Shown piece after piece: positions 1-8,421 of a stretch of 64,000 nucleotides of DNA. The stretch covers positions 248,001 to 312,000 of the forward strand of contig JAVKBW010000053.1 of NCBI GenBank assembly GCA_040222995.1, in the 5' to 3' direction. Position numbers and translations under genes: made by a program. The DNA is from JAVKBW01 sp040222995 (GTDB lineage: Bacteria; Pseudomonadota; Alphaproteobacteria; UBA8366; Aestuariispiraceae). A model generated the notes under the pieces. That model saw only the letters and a list, made by a program, of their open reading frames with translations, was not told the DNA's origin and did no database searches. The number at the start of each line of letters is the position of its first letter. Position 1 is the first letter of the stretch.

Positions 1-734
1 GCGTTCAGAACCCAGCGCATGGCGTCTGCCCACTGTTCGTCACCCTGTGCGACTGCCGGCCCCAACGGTTCCTTGGAAATGATTTCCGGCAGAAGGACGT
101 GGTCTTCAGGGTTGTCGAGCGCAGCACGCGTCGCGGCAAGACCGGAACGGTCCGTCGTGTAAACGTCGCAGCGACCCGCCAGATAGTTCGCCTGACCTTC
201 TTCGTTGGTTTCAATCGGGATCGGCTCATACGAAATGTTGTTCACCCGGAAGAAGTCCGACAGGTTCAGTTCCGTCGTCGTACCGGTCTGGATGCAAACC
301 GATGCACCGTCCAGTTCCTTCGCGCTTTTCACGCCAAGCGACTTCGGAATGATGAAACCCTGGCCATCATAGTAGTTAACGCCCAGGAAGGTGAGCTTCA
401 GGTCGGCGTCACGGCTCATCGTGATGGTCGTGTTGCGGTACAGGACGTCGCCTTCACCGGCACTCAGCGCGGTAAAGCGCGTCTTACCGGTCGTCGGAAC
501 GAATTTTACCTTGTTCGGGTCACCCAGTACGGCTGCTGCCGCCGCACGGCAGAAATCGACATCGAAACCCTGCCACTGGCCGCTTTCATCCGTGTAGGCG
601 AAGCCAGCCAGGCCGGTCGTGACGATGCAGTTCAGTTCTCCCCGTGCCTTGACGTCGTCCAATGTGCCTGCAGTTGCGATTGTGGACCCTAGGGCCAAAG
701 CTGCACCTGCGACAAAGAGCGATTTGAGGTTCAT
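1..734 (-). CDS. aapJ: General L-amino-acid ABC transporter substrate-binding protein (AapJ/BztA type), 3' end cut by window edge
   Basis: Periplasmic binding protein that would capture polar amino acids for an Aap/Bzt ABC importer. The minus-strand reading frame opens at ATG 734-732 behind AAAAGGAG. It starts with a signal peptide (MNLKSLFVAGAALALGSTIATAG) typical of export, followed by GTLDDVKARGELNC and GFDVDFCRAAAAAVLGD, a pattern I recognise from AapJ/BztA. The stretch TGTTTELNLSDFF fits the ligand-binding lobe. About 244 codons are present of roughly 340 expected, so the C-terminus and any permease genes (aapQMP) lie outside the window. Annotation by family resemblance only; the ligand is not shown by the sequence. 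Confidence 0.9.
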   Translation of the reverse strand, partial: MNLKSLFVAGAALALGSTIATAGTLDDVKARGELNCIVTTGLAGFAYTDESGQWQGFDVDFCRAAAAAVLGDPNKVKFVPTTGKTRFTALSAGEGDVLYRNTTITMSRDADLKLTFLGVNYYDGQGFIIPKSLGVKSAKELDGASVCIQTGTTTELNLSDFFRVNNISYEPIPIETNEEGQANYLAGRCDVYTTDRSGLAATRAALDNPEDHVLLPEIISKEPLGPAVAQGDEQWADAMRWVLN

Positions 735-1263
735 TTGCGAACACTCCTTTTTCTGTTGTTGCGATATGTTACGTGCCTCTCACTTGGGAAAGTCGCGCAA
801 AATGGACGTCGATTCTGGTGTCCATATCACGTTACGATGCCCAAATTTTCCGGCTTGTAAAGCCAGTCAACCGCCGCCTTTCGGCGTCTAACTGGCTAGA
901 AAGCCCCCTGTGTTGCCCTGGCGATTGTTTTTATTACGACCATTCCTGCCCTGTTTTTCGCAACAGTTTTGCAGGTCCGGCTATCGGTTTCGCCAACCAA
1001 CGATAACAGCCTGACATCGCAGATTGCATTTTTCCAGTCTTAAGTTGGAAAGAGATTCCGGGTCGATGACGAAATATTGCCGGTTTTCATCGCGACTCTG
1101 CCGCAGCGGGTCTGCCCTGCACTCGCCGTTTCTACCTTTTTCTCCCGGTCACAGGCGTATAAAATTCAATAATATCAAACGGGTGTGGGGAATTGGCACA
1201 AAACATGCTTGCCGATAAGGCGCGGATGTACCGCAGACGAGACCATGTGCAAGGAGAAGTACA
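735..1263. other. 529-bp intergenic region between aapJ and an orphan gene
   Basis: No credible coding frame. It must hold the promoters of the two divergent flanking genes, but I cannot place -35/-10 boxes with confidence. The one clear structure is a nested inverted repeat at 861-897, listed separately. The ribosome-binding site for the rightward gene is AGGAG just upstream of 1264. Confidence 0.6.
861..897. repeat. Nested inverted repeat (cruciform/hairpin) upstream of aapJ
   Basis: AGCCAGT (861-867) pairs with ACTGGCT (891-897), and CGCCG (872-876) pairs with CGGCG (882-886) inside it. It could be an operator, an attenuator in the aapJ leader or a remnant repeat. There is no T-tract, so a Rho-independent terminator is unlikely. 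Confidence 0.45.
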
Positions 1264-1656
1264 ATGTCGCCACAAGAAATGGGCGAAAAGATATTTCGGC
1301 AGAATGACGCCGGGACATTGATCGACGATATGGCCCAGCCATTTCTCGACCTCGCCGAGAAATTCGAAATTGCCCGGCTGAACGAACTGGACGACAAGGA
1401 CTGGTACGCCATTCTTGAATCCAACATGTTCGTCTGGCGGTTTGTCGCAAATTACCTGCCTCGCCAACTGCGCGATGACGTGCCGGAAGAAATGGGCGCA
1501 TTATTGGTTCGCATCAGTGAGTTCATGATGCAGGCCGGCAGCGAATTGCGGTCGAACCGGGACGATACGTTGATCCAGCGTGTTATCGAGCTGAACCTGA
1601 ATATGTGCAACCAGATCCTGGCGCTGCACGATCAGATGCGCGAAAACGCCGCCTAA
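1264..1656 (+). CDS. Small hypothetical protein, 130 aa, not recognised
   Basis: A good AGGAG ribosome-binding site lies 8 bases before the ATG. The product is acidic, apparently all alpha-helical and soluble: no signal peptide, no membrane segment and no cysteine cluster. Motifs such as QPFLDLAEKFEIARL and NLNMCNQILALHDQM suggest amphipathic helices, perhaps a small scaffold or adaptor. I do not recognise the family. The gene stands alone between aapJ (opposite strand) and a glycosyltransferase 150 bp downstream. Coding status is supported by the ribosome-binding site, by codon use like its neighbours, and by absence of a better frame. Confidence 0.6.
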   Translation: MSPQEMGEKIFRQNDAGTLIDDMAQPFLDLAEKFEIARLNELDDKDWYAILESNMFVWRFVANYLPRQLRDDVPEEMGALLVRISEFMMQAGSELRSNRDDTLIQRVIELNLNMCNQILALHDQMRENAA

Positions 1657-1808
1657 ACCGGATTTCCGGCCCGGTATTCCGGCCGGAAATAGAACCGCCG
1701 CCTTGTCGCGGCGCTTACCCCACCGTACTCTCCCCGGAACGAGGGGGCGCGGAGTGCCGACGCTTGCCGTCTGTGCATTATCGCCAGCATGTATTGGTGC
1801 GGGATTTC

Positions 1809-3128
1809 ATGACTCCAGTTTCAAGATCCGATGCAGCGGGCGGGCCGCCGTCTTCCGATCCGTCTAGACCGCATCTTCATATCATTACCGACCTCGATAT
1901 CGGCGGCGCCGAGCGCATGCTGGTCAATTATCTTACGCTCCGTGACGACAGGGATACGCCGGCGGTGGTCCTGTCGATCAAGACGCCCGGCGTTATGCGC
2001 GGTCCGCTGGCCGCGGCGGGTATACCGGTTCATTCGCTCGACCTGCCGGAGCCGCGCGGACTCGGTGTCATCGCACTCGCTGTCCGGCTTCCCTTCGCGG
2101 TTCTGAAAACGGCGCGGCTGATCGACGAGTTGCAGCCGAAAGCGGTAAAGGGCTGGATGTACCACGCTGCCGTTCTGGGCGATCTCGCGCTGCGCCGGGC
2201 GAAATGCGGCGCCTCCGTGAGATTCATTGCCGGCATCCGCTGTTCCGCGATGAACGGACAGCTATACGGCCTTGTGCATCGCTGGACGGTAGAGCGGATG
2301 AAAGCGATCGCCGACAGGGTCGATGCGCTGGCCTACAATTCCGAAACCGGTCGGATCGAACACGAAGCGATCGGGTTTTCACCGGTACATGCCTGCGTCG
2401 TGCCGAACGGCATCGATACCGCGTCTTTCGCGCCGAATCCCGGTTGCCGCATCACGGTGCGTCGCAAGCTTGGCATCGACGAGGACCGTCCGGTGCTGAT
2501 CGCTGCGGCGCGGGTCGATCCGATGAAAGACTATGCGACGCTGTTGAGGGCCTTCAAAATGCTTGGCGGACGGGCCGATCTGATTGTCGCCGGCAAGGAT
2601 ACGGATACGGTACTGCCGTCGATGCGGGGTCTGCACCGGCTGGGTCCGCGGAAGGATATGGCCGACCTGTATGGCGCGGCGGACATCGTTGTCATGAGTT
2701 CCGCCTTCGGCGAGGGGTTTCCCAATGTGGTCGGCGAGGGCATGGCCTGCGGGCTGGTGCCGGTCGTCACCGATGTCGGCGATGCGGCCTACATCGCAGG
2801 CGAAACCGGCGCGGTCGTGCAACCGGGCGATCCGGCGGCTTTGTCGGCCGCGATTATCAATCTGCTGGATGAAGGACAGGTAAAACTGGCCGAGCGAAAG
2901 ATCGCCGCACGGAATCGCATCGAAAGACGCTTTTCACTGAAAACCGCAATCGCCCGGCTGGAAGCCCTGATGGAAGGCAGACCGTTCTCCGAACCCGACA
3001 TCGTCGATATAGACGATTTCGATCAGATTGAAGACGAGCCGGATGATGCTGGCGATGCCCCTGCGAACGGAGAGGCGCCCGGCTCGGACAGCGGATCTCC
3101 CGACAAAACGCCGGAAAACCAGTTATAG
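1809..3128 (+). CDS. GT4-family glycosyltransferase, 439 aa
   Basis: Retaining GT-B glycosyltransferase likely acting on a cell-envelope or exported polysaccharide. The N-terminal half has the nucleotide-independent acceptor motif ITDLDIGGAERML, typical of GT4 enzymes. The C-terminal half has LIAAARVDPMKDYATLL and the EX7E-type donor-binding segment FGEGFPNVVGEGMACG. The start at ATG 1809 is chosen because the conserved fold begins shortly after it; the frame stays open back to 1605 but upstream residues look like noise, and GTG 1797 is an alternative. No strong Shine-Dalgarno sequence is visible. The last 45 residues form an acidic low-complexity tail whose coding sequence overlaps the end of the convergent oxygenase gene. 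Confidence 0.85.
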   Translation: MTPVSRSDAAGGPPSSDPSRPHLHIITDLDIGGAERMLVNYLTLRDDRDTPAVVLSIKTPGVMRGPLAAAGIPVHSLDLPEPRGLGVIALAVRLPFAVLKTARLIDELQPKAVKGWMYHAAVLGDLALRRAKCGASVRFIAGIRCSAMNGQLYGLVHRWTVERMKAIADRVDALAYNSETGRIEHEAIGFSPVHACVVPNGIDTASFAPNPGCRITVRRKLGIDEDRPVLIAAARVDPMKDYATLLRAFKMLGGRADLIVAGKDTDTVLPSMRGLHRLGPRKDMADLYGAADIVVMSSAFGEGFPNVVGEGMACGLVPVVTDVGDAAYIAGETGAVVQPGDPAALSAAIINLLDEGQVKLAERKIAARNRIERRFSLKTAIARLEALMEGRPFSEPDIVDIDDFDQIEDEPDDAGDAPANGEAPGSDSGSPDKTPENQL

Positions 3129-3937
3129 CGAACACCGTCGGCCATGCCGTCCAGGTTCGGTGCGCACCGGCCCGCCGAAAGATCGTGCTTGCTGACGGTT
3201 CTGGTTTCGGTGCTGATCCGCGTCAGTCCGGTCCGGTTCGGCACGCTGGCATGCAGATGCGCGCCTGAAAACGCGACGATGTCGCCCGGATTCACGATAA
3301 TCGGCACGCCTCGCGCCGGGTCGGGTTCTTTCCGGCAAGTCGGCAGCATCGGATAGGTCGTTTTCGGGTCGGCTTTCACGCGGCGGCGGAATTCCTGATA
3401 GCTCCAGGTCGCCGTGTCGTTATCGACGGGCATTTCCCATTCGTCCGGAAAAATGAGCAGTGTCCGGTTCTCGTCGACAGGCCAGACCGGCGCCCACCAG
3501 TTTATCTGGGCCATAATGTTGGATCCCCAGGTATCGCGGTGCGCCGGCAGGTCGCGCATGTAACGGGTGTGCAGGTCAGGGTTCGAGGGCTGGAAGCGCA
3601 GTTTCAGATGGTCCCAGTAGAGCGCCGGCATATCGCAACCGACGGCGGCGAACACCGCCCGAAAAAGATCCTGTGTCTTGATGTGTTCATCAACCTTCTT
3701 GCGCAATTGCATCGATATCCGGCGGAACGCGTCCGGCTCCAGCGCCTGCTCGGCTGTCTGCGGATCGTGCGGTGCGAAACCTTCTGTCACGATGGCTTTC
3801 AGATGCTCGACGAGCAGGGCCATCGCCACAACATTGCGATAAACGACAATTCGGCCGCCAAACACCATCGCGGCGCGTTCGGCATCGTTTTGCGCACTAT
3901 CGGCGTTGTGGATCAGATCGTTCATATTCGCTTTCAT
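3023..3937 (-). CDS. PhyH-like Fe(II)/2-oxoglutarate-dependent oxygenase, about 304 aa
   Basis: Predicted non-heme iron dioxygenase of the phytanoyl-CoA hydroxylase superfamily; substrate unknown. The iron facial triad appears as HRD (in LPAHRDTWG) and the distal histidine in GDIVAFSGAHLHASVPN, followed by RTGLTRIS, whose arginine would bind 2-oxoglutarate. The frame can extend to a TTG at 3964, four bases after the stop of the DnaJ gene; ATG 3937 or ATG 3925 look more natural. It is the last gene of a three-gene minus-strand operon (VWA, DnaJ-like, oxygenase). Its final ~35 codons, a Ser/Gly/Pro-rich tail, overlap the 3' end of the convergent glycosyltransferase by 106 bp. Confidence 0.7.
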   Translation of the reverse strand: MKANMNDLIHNADSAQNDAERAAMVFGGRIVVYRNVVAMALLVEHLKAIVTEGFAPHDPQTAEQALEPDAFRRISMQLRKKVDEHIKTQDLFRAVFAAVGCDMPALYWDHLKLRFQPSNPDLHTRYMRDLPAHRDTWGSNIMAQINWWAPVWPVDENRTLLIFPDEWEMPVDNDTATWSYQEFRRRVKADPKTTYPMLPTCRKEPDPARGVPIIVNPGDIVAFSGAHLHASVPNRTGLTRISTETRTVSKHDLSAGRCAPNLDGMADGVRYNWFSGVLSGDPLSEPGASPFAGASPASSGSSSI

Positions 3938-3968
3938 TTGGATCTCGGCAGCCGGCGCCGTCAACGGC

Positions 3969-4703
3969 TCAGGTTCCCAGAAGTATATCCTTCGCCTCGT
4001 TGATCTTGGCGGCGAGATAGGTGGAGCCGCCCCTGTCAGGGTGATTGAGCTTCATCAGCCGCCGGTGCGCGGCGACAATATCCTCTTCCGTTGCGTTCTC
4101 GTCGACGCCCAGAATATCGCGCGCTTCGGCAATGGTCATGCGACCGCCGCCGGGCGGCTGGTCCGACCGGCCTGACTGTGATGAGGAAGATGAGGAGGAG
4201 GACTGCCGGTTCCACGTCTCGCGCCAGTCGGCAGGTTGCGTACGGTCCAGAAAACTCTCAAGCAATTCGGCCGATTTCGGGTCTTGCGGCGAAATCTCAT
4301 CCAGCAGCGCTATCAGATCCGCCATCGCCATGCCGGTAAGTTCCCGACCCTTGAACTGCCCCTCGATGACGGTACCGGACAGATCGCCATTGTCGTGATC
4401 GAGGCGCATTTCCAGAAACCGCGACCGGACTGTGCTGGTTCTGCCGCCGCTGGGGCCGCGCATCGTGTTGAACATCCTGCGCGCCATGCGAAAGCGGTTG
4501 ATCCAGGGCAGGGCGGCCATCGCGGCCAGCCACAACATGCTGAACCGGCCTGTTGCAATCAGGAAGATCACCAGCAGACCGACAAGGCCCAGGAAAACCC
4601 ACTTGCCGAGACCGACAATCGCTTTCGGCTGCGCCGTGCTGAACCAGTTCAACAGAACAACAACCAGAATGACGAGGCCGATGCCGGCAACCAGCCACGA
4701 CAT
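3969..4703 (-). CDS. Membrane-anchored DnaJ-domain protein, 244 aa
   Basis: Type III J-protein, a co-chaperone expected to recruit DnaK to the inner membrane. Two to three hydrophobic segments fill residues about 4-65, a middle region ends in a run of serines (about 168-175), and the C-terminal 55 residues form a J domain with HPD at 221-223 (MKLNHPDRGGS). The layout resembles Tim14/DjlC-like proteins. ATG 4703 directly abuts the TGA of the upstream VWA gene, so the two are translationally coupled. The following gene starts within a few dozen bases. Confidence 0.85.
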   Translation of the reverse strand: MSWLVAGIGLVILVVVLLNWFSTAQPKAIVGLGKWVFLGLVGLLVIFLIATGRFSMLWLAAMAALPWINRFRMARRMFNTMRGPSGGRTSTVRSRFLEMRLDHDNGDLSGTVIEGQFKGRELTGMAMADLIALLDEISPQDPKSAELLESFLDRTQPADWRETWNRQSSSSSSSSQSGRSDQPPGGGRMTIAEARDILGVDENATEEDIVAAHRRLMKLNHPDRGGSTYLAAKINEAKDILLGT

Positions 4704-5453
4704 TCAGCGACTCTTTCCGCGCGGTTTGCCGACCTGATGGGTCAGTTGCCGGACAACGCCGCCCGTGCGGTCGCCATAATCCAGCATTGCCTGACGTCCG
4801 CCGGTCGCATATACCGCGACCGCCGCCAGCAGATCGCGCAACTGCTTTGCAGAACCGGAATCGAACGGACAGTAAGCGCCGCCGGTCAGTCTCGCGATTT
4901 CCGTGAAGGCTCGCATGCCTGCCGGGTCGTGTCCTTCCTGAAACAGAAATACCGGTACGCCGTTCACGCCAAGCTCGCCGGCCTGATGGCACACCGTGTC
5001 TATATCTTCCTCGAAACAGTCGCCGACGAACACGACGGCGTCGACTTTCGATTTCCGGTGTTCTTTCAGGGCGTGGGCCAGCACCCGTTCAATCTGTGTC
5101 TGTCCGCCCATACAGTGCACAGACCCCATGATGCGGGCGAGCGCCAGAGCGTCTTTGGTCCACTTGCTGGTCTTGCATTCGCGATAGCCGCGATAGAATA
5201 CAAGCTGTACCGCCAGACCGCCGATACTGCCGGTTTCGCTGAACATGTCGCCCTGAATCGAACAGGCCCGGTCCCAGCTCGGTTGCCGGCTGGCCGTGGC
5301 GTCCATTGCGAATATCAGCCGCCCGGTCGGTGCGCCGGAGCCGGTCGGACGGCGGGATCGAACATCCTGCAGAAACCGGTCGATGTCGGTTTCGCTGGAT
5401 GGCTCGGGCGGTTTCGGTGTCCCGCTGCGGTCGATGTCTTTTCCCATGGGCAT
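4704..5453 (-). CDS. VWA-domain protein, about 249 aa
   Basis: von Willebrand factor A-type domain protein, probably binding a divalent metal at a MIDAS site: D51-A-T53-A-S55 in RLIFAMDATAS, after a proline-rich N-terminus. Later VVFVGDCFEED and VNGVPVFLFQEG fit the Rossmann-like VWA strands. No signal peptide, so cytoplasmic. Starts at ATG 5453 or 5447 are both possible; the frame extends to GTG 5525 without a ribosome-binding site. It leads the operon with the DnaJ-like membrane protein. Related stand-alone VWA proteins are poorly characterised; I infer only a chaperone-linked or assembly role. Confidence 0.75.
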   Translation of the reverse strand: MPMGKDIDRSGTPKPPEPSSETDIDRFLQDVRSRRPTGSGAPTGRLIFAMDATASRQPSWDRACSIQGDMFSETGSIGGLAVQLVFYRGYRECKTSKWTKDALALARIMGSVHCMGGQTQIERVLAHALKEHRKSKVDAVVFVGDCFEEDIDTVCHQAGELGVNGVPVFLFQEGHDPAGMRAFTEIARLTGGAYCPFDSGSAKQLRDLLAAVAVYATGGRQAMLDYGDRTGGVVRQLTHQVGKPRGKSR

Positions 5454-5578
5454 GACGGTACAGAAATGGGGTGTGTTTCCGCAATGTCGAGTTAAAGGGA
5501 AATCCTGTTGCGTAAAATCACGCACCGGCCACGCCCTGTGCCGCGGGGCCTATAGCGCCGGCGGCAACGCCACACCAT

Positions 5579-6376
5579 ATGATCCTAATGAGCACACCAG
5601 TTTTATCCCGCCGCATTGCGCTGGCGGGTGCGGTGGCGGCGCTGACCGGCGCGGCCTGGTTTGGCCTGCCGGGTCTGCAGCGGCTGTTCCATCCCGCATT
5701 CGCCTTCAGGCCGGTTCCCGGACTGTCGGGATTCCGGCACCTGGTGGCCGGAGACGTTTCGCGGTCGCTCGATCCGCTGGCCGGGCTGACCGCCATCGAC
5801 GGCGCGCCGAAGGCAACCCCGGTACCGGCCCTGAATCAGGGCGTTTGCGAGGCTTTGTTCGGGGCGGCCGCTGCTGCGCCGTCCGCATCGCGGACGATGT
5901 TATCCATCGCGTCCTTTTCGGACTACCGCTGTCCGTATTGCCGCGTCCTGATCCCCATTCTGGCGGCCTGGCAGGCGTCGAACCCTGATGAAAACCATGT
6001 TGAGTGGCACGAATGGCCATTGCTGGGCGACGTATCGTCGGTTGCGGCGCGCGCCGCGCTGGCGGCGAAACGGCAGGATGCCTATCCGCTGTTTCAGGCG
6101 AGGCTGATGCGGTCGGCTTTCGTGCCGACGCCAGGGTATCTACGCGATACGGCGGAACGGCTGGGTCTGGACGCCGACAGGTTGCTGGAGGATATGGACG
6201 ATCCGGCAATCGAACGACAGATTGCGACCAGCCAGGTGCTGGCCTCGATGTTCGGGTTTCCCGGCACACCATCGCTGGTGGTTGGACGAACGGCTGTCAT
6301 CGGCGCGATCTCGGAATCCGATCTGTATGCGCTGATTGATCTGGAACGCTTTGAACGTGCGGAAAGCGTTTGCTGA
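5579..6376 (+). CDS. DsbA-family thiol:disulfide oxidoreductase, exported, 265 aa
   Basis: Thioredoxin-fold protein with the redox motif C118-P-Y-C121 (FSDYRCPYC) and the matching cis-proline (G-T230-P231). The N-terminus carries arginines followed by a hydrophobic stretch (SRRIALAGAVAALTGAAW), indicating a signal peptide or anchor, so it acts in the periplasm in disulfide formation or isomerisation. ATG 5579 and ATG 5588 are both plausible starts; neither has a clear Shine-Dalgarno sequence. Transcribed away from the VWA operon. Confidence 0.85.
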   Translation: MILMSTPVLSRRIALAGAVAALTGAAWFGLPGLQRLFHPAFAFRPVPGLSGFRHLVAGDVSRSLDPLAGLTAIDGAPKATPVPALNQGVCEALFGAAAAAPSASRTMLSIASFSDYRCPYCRVLIPILAAWQASNPDENHVEWHEWPLLGDVSSVAARAALAAKRQDAYPLFQARLMRSAFVPTPGYLRDTAERLGLDADRLLEDMDDPAIERQIATSQVLASMFGFPGTPSLVVGRTAVIGAISESDLYALIDLERFERAESVC

Positions 6377-6382
6377 GCAGCA

Positions 6383-6745
6383 TCAGGACTTACGTATAAC
6401 GGCGATACGCCGGCAGACCCAAAAAATTCCGTAGGCCAGTCCAGCACCGACCGTATTGGCCACGGCATCGCCGATGCCGGGCATGCGGCCGGGCAGGAAA
6501 CCTTGCAGAACTTCAAGCAGGACGCCGTACAGGACAATCGCAGCCAGAACCGGCAGGCTGTGCCGGACAGCCGGCCAGGCGACCAGACCGGCCAGTCCAA
6601 GCACGCAATAGGCGGCCAGGTGTTCCCAGCCGTCCCAGAATCCGGTCTGTGGACGGCTTTGCTGCGGCGCCAGCGAGGCCCAGCCGATCGCAAGGGCGGC
6701 GGCGAGAAAAACCAGCTTCTGAACAAGACGGGACGGCAGGGTCAT
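6383..6745 (-). CDS. VanZ-like membrane protein, 120 aa
   Basis: Small inner-membrane protein with about four transmembrane helices. It shows the VanZ-family pattern: WDGWEHLAAYCVLG in the first half (helix with conserved His) and GIGDAVANTVGAGLAYG at the end. Function of most VanZ-like proteins is unknown; VanZ itself contributes to teicoplanin resistance. It begins four bases after mipZ ends, so it is probably co-transcribed with it. Convergent with the DsbA-like gene (6-bp gap). Confidence 0.8.
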   Translation of the reverse strand: MTLPSRLVQKLVFLAAALAIGWASLAPQQSRPQTGFWDGWEHLAAYCVLGLAGLVAWPAVRHSLPVLAAIVLYGVLLEVLQGFLPGRMPGIGDAVANTVGAGLAYGIFWVCRRIAVIRKS

Positions 6746-6748
6746 GCG

Positions 6749-7588
6749 TCAGACCACCGCCGGCAGCCCGATTGCCTGAAACAGCGCGCGCAGTTCCTGA
6801 CGGGCCGCCAGATGCGACATGTTCATGCGCACCCCGGTATCCTTGTCGCGGATGTCGAGCAGTGTCAGCCCCTGCAGAAACAGTTCGCGAAAAATCACCC
6901 GTTCGGAAAAGCCGGGCGCGACCCGAAACCCGATCCGTTTTGCAAGCTCGTCAAGCGCGGCGTCCATCGCCTTGCGGTTTTTCGAATCGAGCTGGCTCAG
7001 CCGGTTCCTTATCACCACCCAGTCGAACGTTCGGTTCGCCCCGCCGCGCCGGGCGCGTTCGATTTTCTGCTGAAACACCATTTCCGCGTATTTGCTGGGA
7101 TGCCGCACACGACCGGAATCGGGGTCGACGCTGGCGATGACATCCAGGTCGACGAAACTGTCGTTGATCGGGGTGATCAGCGTATTGGCCATGGAATGCC
7201 CCAGCTTGCTGAGATTGCTGTCGCGGCCGGGCGTATCGATGACAATCGTATCCGCTCCGCCCAGTTCGGATAAAGCTGTGGTGAACCGCGCCAGTTCGTC
7301 GGCGTCGGCGTCGCTGCGATTGGGCAGATCGCTGACAGGCACCGTCCGGTGTTCGGGGATGCGAAGGGCCTGGCCATGCCGTTCGGCAAAGGTTTTACGG
7401 TTTTCGACATAGCGCGTCAGGGTCGCCTGGCGCGCATCGAGATCGATACTGCCGACGTTTTTTCCGGATGCCAGCAGACCGGCAATGAGATGCATCGCGG
7501 TGGTCGATTTTCCCGTGCCGCCTTTTTCGTTGCCGAGAACCAGAATGTGGGGAGCGGTGGCGGTCGGTATAGCTGGGTCGTTTGGCAT
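6749..7588 (-). CDS. mipZ: MipZ, ParA-like division-plane ATPase, 279 aa
   Basis: P-loop ATPase that forms a pole-to-centre gradient with ParB and inhibits FtsZ polymerisation in alphaproteobacteria. Deviant Walker A NEKGGTGKST (residues 20-29, signature Lys22), Walker B-like TIVIDTPGRDS, and the long C-terminal part with RVAPGFSERVIFRELFLQG are characteristic of MipZ rather than ParA. ATG 7588 is chosen for its AGAAGG ribosome-binding site; the frame extends upstream to TTG 7624. It is followed by vanZ-like. Presence of MipZ is one of the stronger taxonomic markers in the window. Confidence 0.9.
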   Translation of the reverse strand: MPNDPAIPTATAPHILVLGNEKGGTGKSTTAMHLIAGLLASGKNVGSIDLDARQATLTRYVENRKTFAERHGQALRIPEHRTVPVSDLPNRSDADADELARFTTALSELGGADTIVIDTPGRDSNLSKLGHSMANTLITPINDSFVDLDVIASVDPDSGRVRHPSKYAEMVFQQKIERARRGGANRTFDWVVIRNRLSQLDSKNRKAMDAALDELAKRIGFRVAPGFSERVIFRELFLQGLTLLDIRDKDTGVRMNMSHLAARQELRALFQAIGLPAVV

Positions 7589-7709
7589 TTTTAGCCTTCT
7601 TCGGGACAAACGTAATCCGTCCAAGCCTTTGCTGGACGCGGACGGAGGGCGTTATTACTCTGCGCCGGTGACGACGACAAGCGTCAGCATAGAAGGATTC
7701 GACCACGCA

Positions 7710-8348
7710 ATGCGCCCACAACGGTCACCGAAACGTGCCCGGATTTTAGCCGGACTTTGGCTGCTGGCGGTTTCGGCGGCGCTGGCCGGATGCAACGAAT
7801 TCGGCTGGAATCCGCTCGACCCGAATAGCCCGTCAGGCGCAGAATCCTCCGCCGATCCGGCGGTTGTCGCCGCTGTTCCGCAGACCCGGCTGTCCTATTC
7901 GCTGTCGGTGTTCGAAGGCGGCTCGTCGATCTATGACGAATATGTCGATCAGGAAAACGGCCAGATCGAGCGGCGGCGGGACTGGAGCGGCCCTGCCGAC
8001 TACCCGGCGCGCGGCGGTCTGGTTTCGGTTCAGGCGATGGGTCAGGGCCAGGTTCAGCCTGTCGAGGATCCGGCTGACGCGCAGGTTTACTGGGCAACCT
8101 TCGCGCATAAAACGCTGGTTTTCGAAAAGCTCTTTCAGTCGGAAAATTCCCTCGGGCGCGTGCTGTGGCGACGATTTACCGCAGCGGGCAATATCTGTGT
8201 GATGTTCTCGCAAACCCTCACGGGGGCAGGCAATCTGCCGCGCCGCAAACTGGCGGGATACTACTGCGCACCGGCCGGTATCGGACTGTCCGAAGGCCAG
8301 GCGGAAACCGTGGTCCAGTCGGTCAGGGTCTGGGACGGTCAAAGCTGA
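7710..8348 (+). CDS. Hypothetical lipoprotein, 212 aa
   Basis: An N-terminal signal peptide ends in the lipobox LAGC (LLAVSAALAGCNEF), so the mature protein would be lipid-anchored at Cys27 or so. The remaining ~185 residues are a mixed alpha/beta domain containing SYSLSVFEGGSSIYDEY and ICVMFSQTLTG; two further cysteines late in the chain could form a disulfide. I do not recognise the family. Start chosen at ATG 7710 because the signal peptide begins there; AGAAGGA lies upstream. Divergent from mipZ. Confidence 0.75.
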   Translation: MRPQRSPKRARILAGLWLLAVSAALAGCNEFGWNPLDPNSPSGAESSADPAVVAAVPQTRLSYSLSVFEGGSSIYDEYVDQENGQIERRRDWSGPADYPARGGLVSVQAMGQGQVQPVEDPADAQVYWATFAHKTLVFEKLFQSENSLGRVLWRRFTAAGNICVMFSQTLTGAGNLPRRKLAGYYCAPAGIGLSEGQAETVVQSVRVWDGQS

Positions 8349-8421
8349 CAGGCGGCGGCAAATCGTTTAAGTGCTACATTGTTTCTTAAACTTTGCTGAA
8401 TAGTGGCTTGTTGATCGTACA

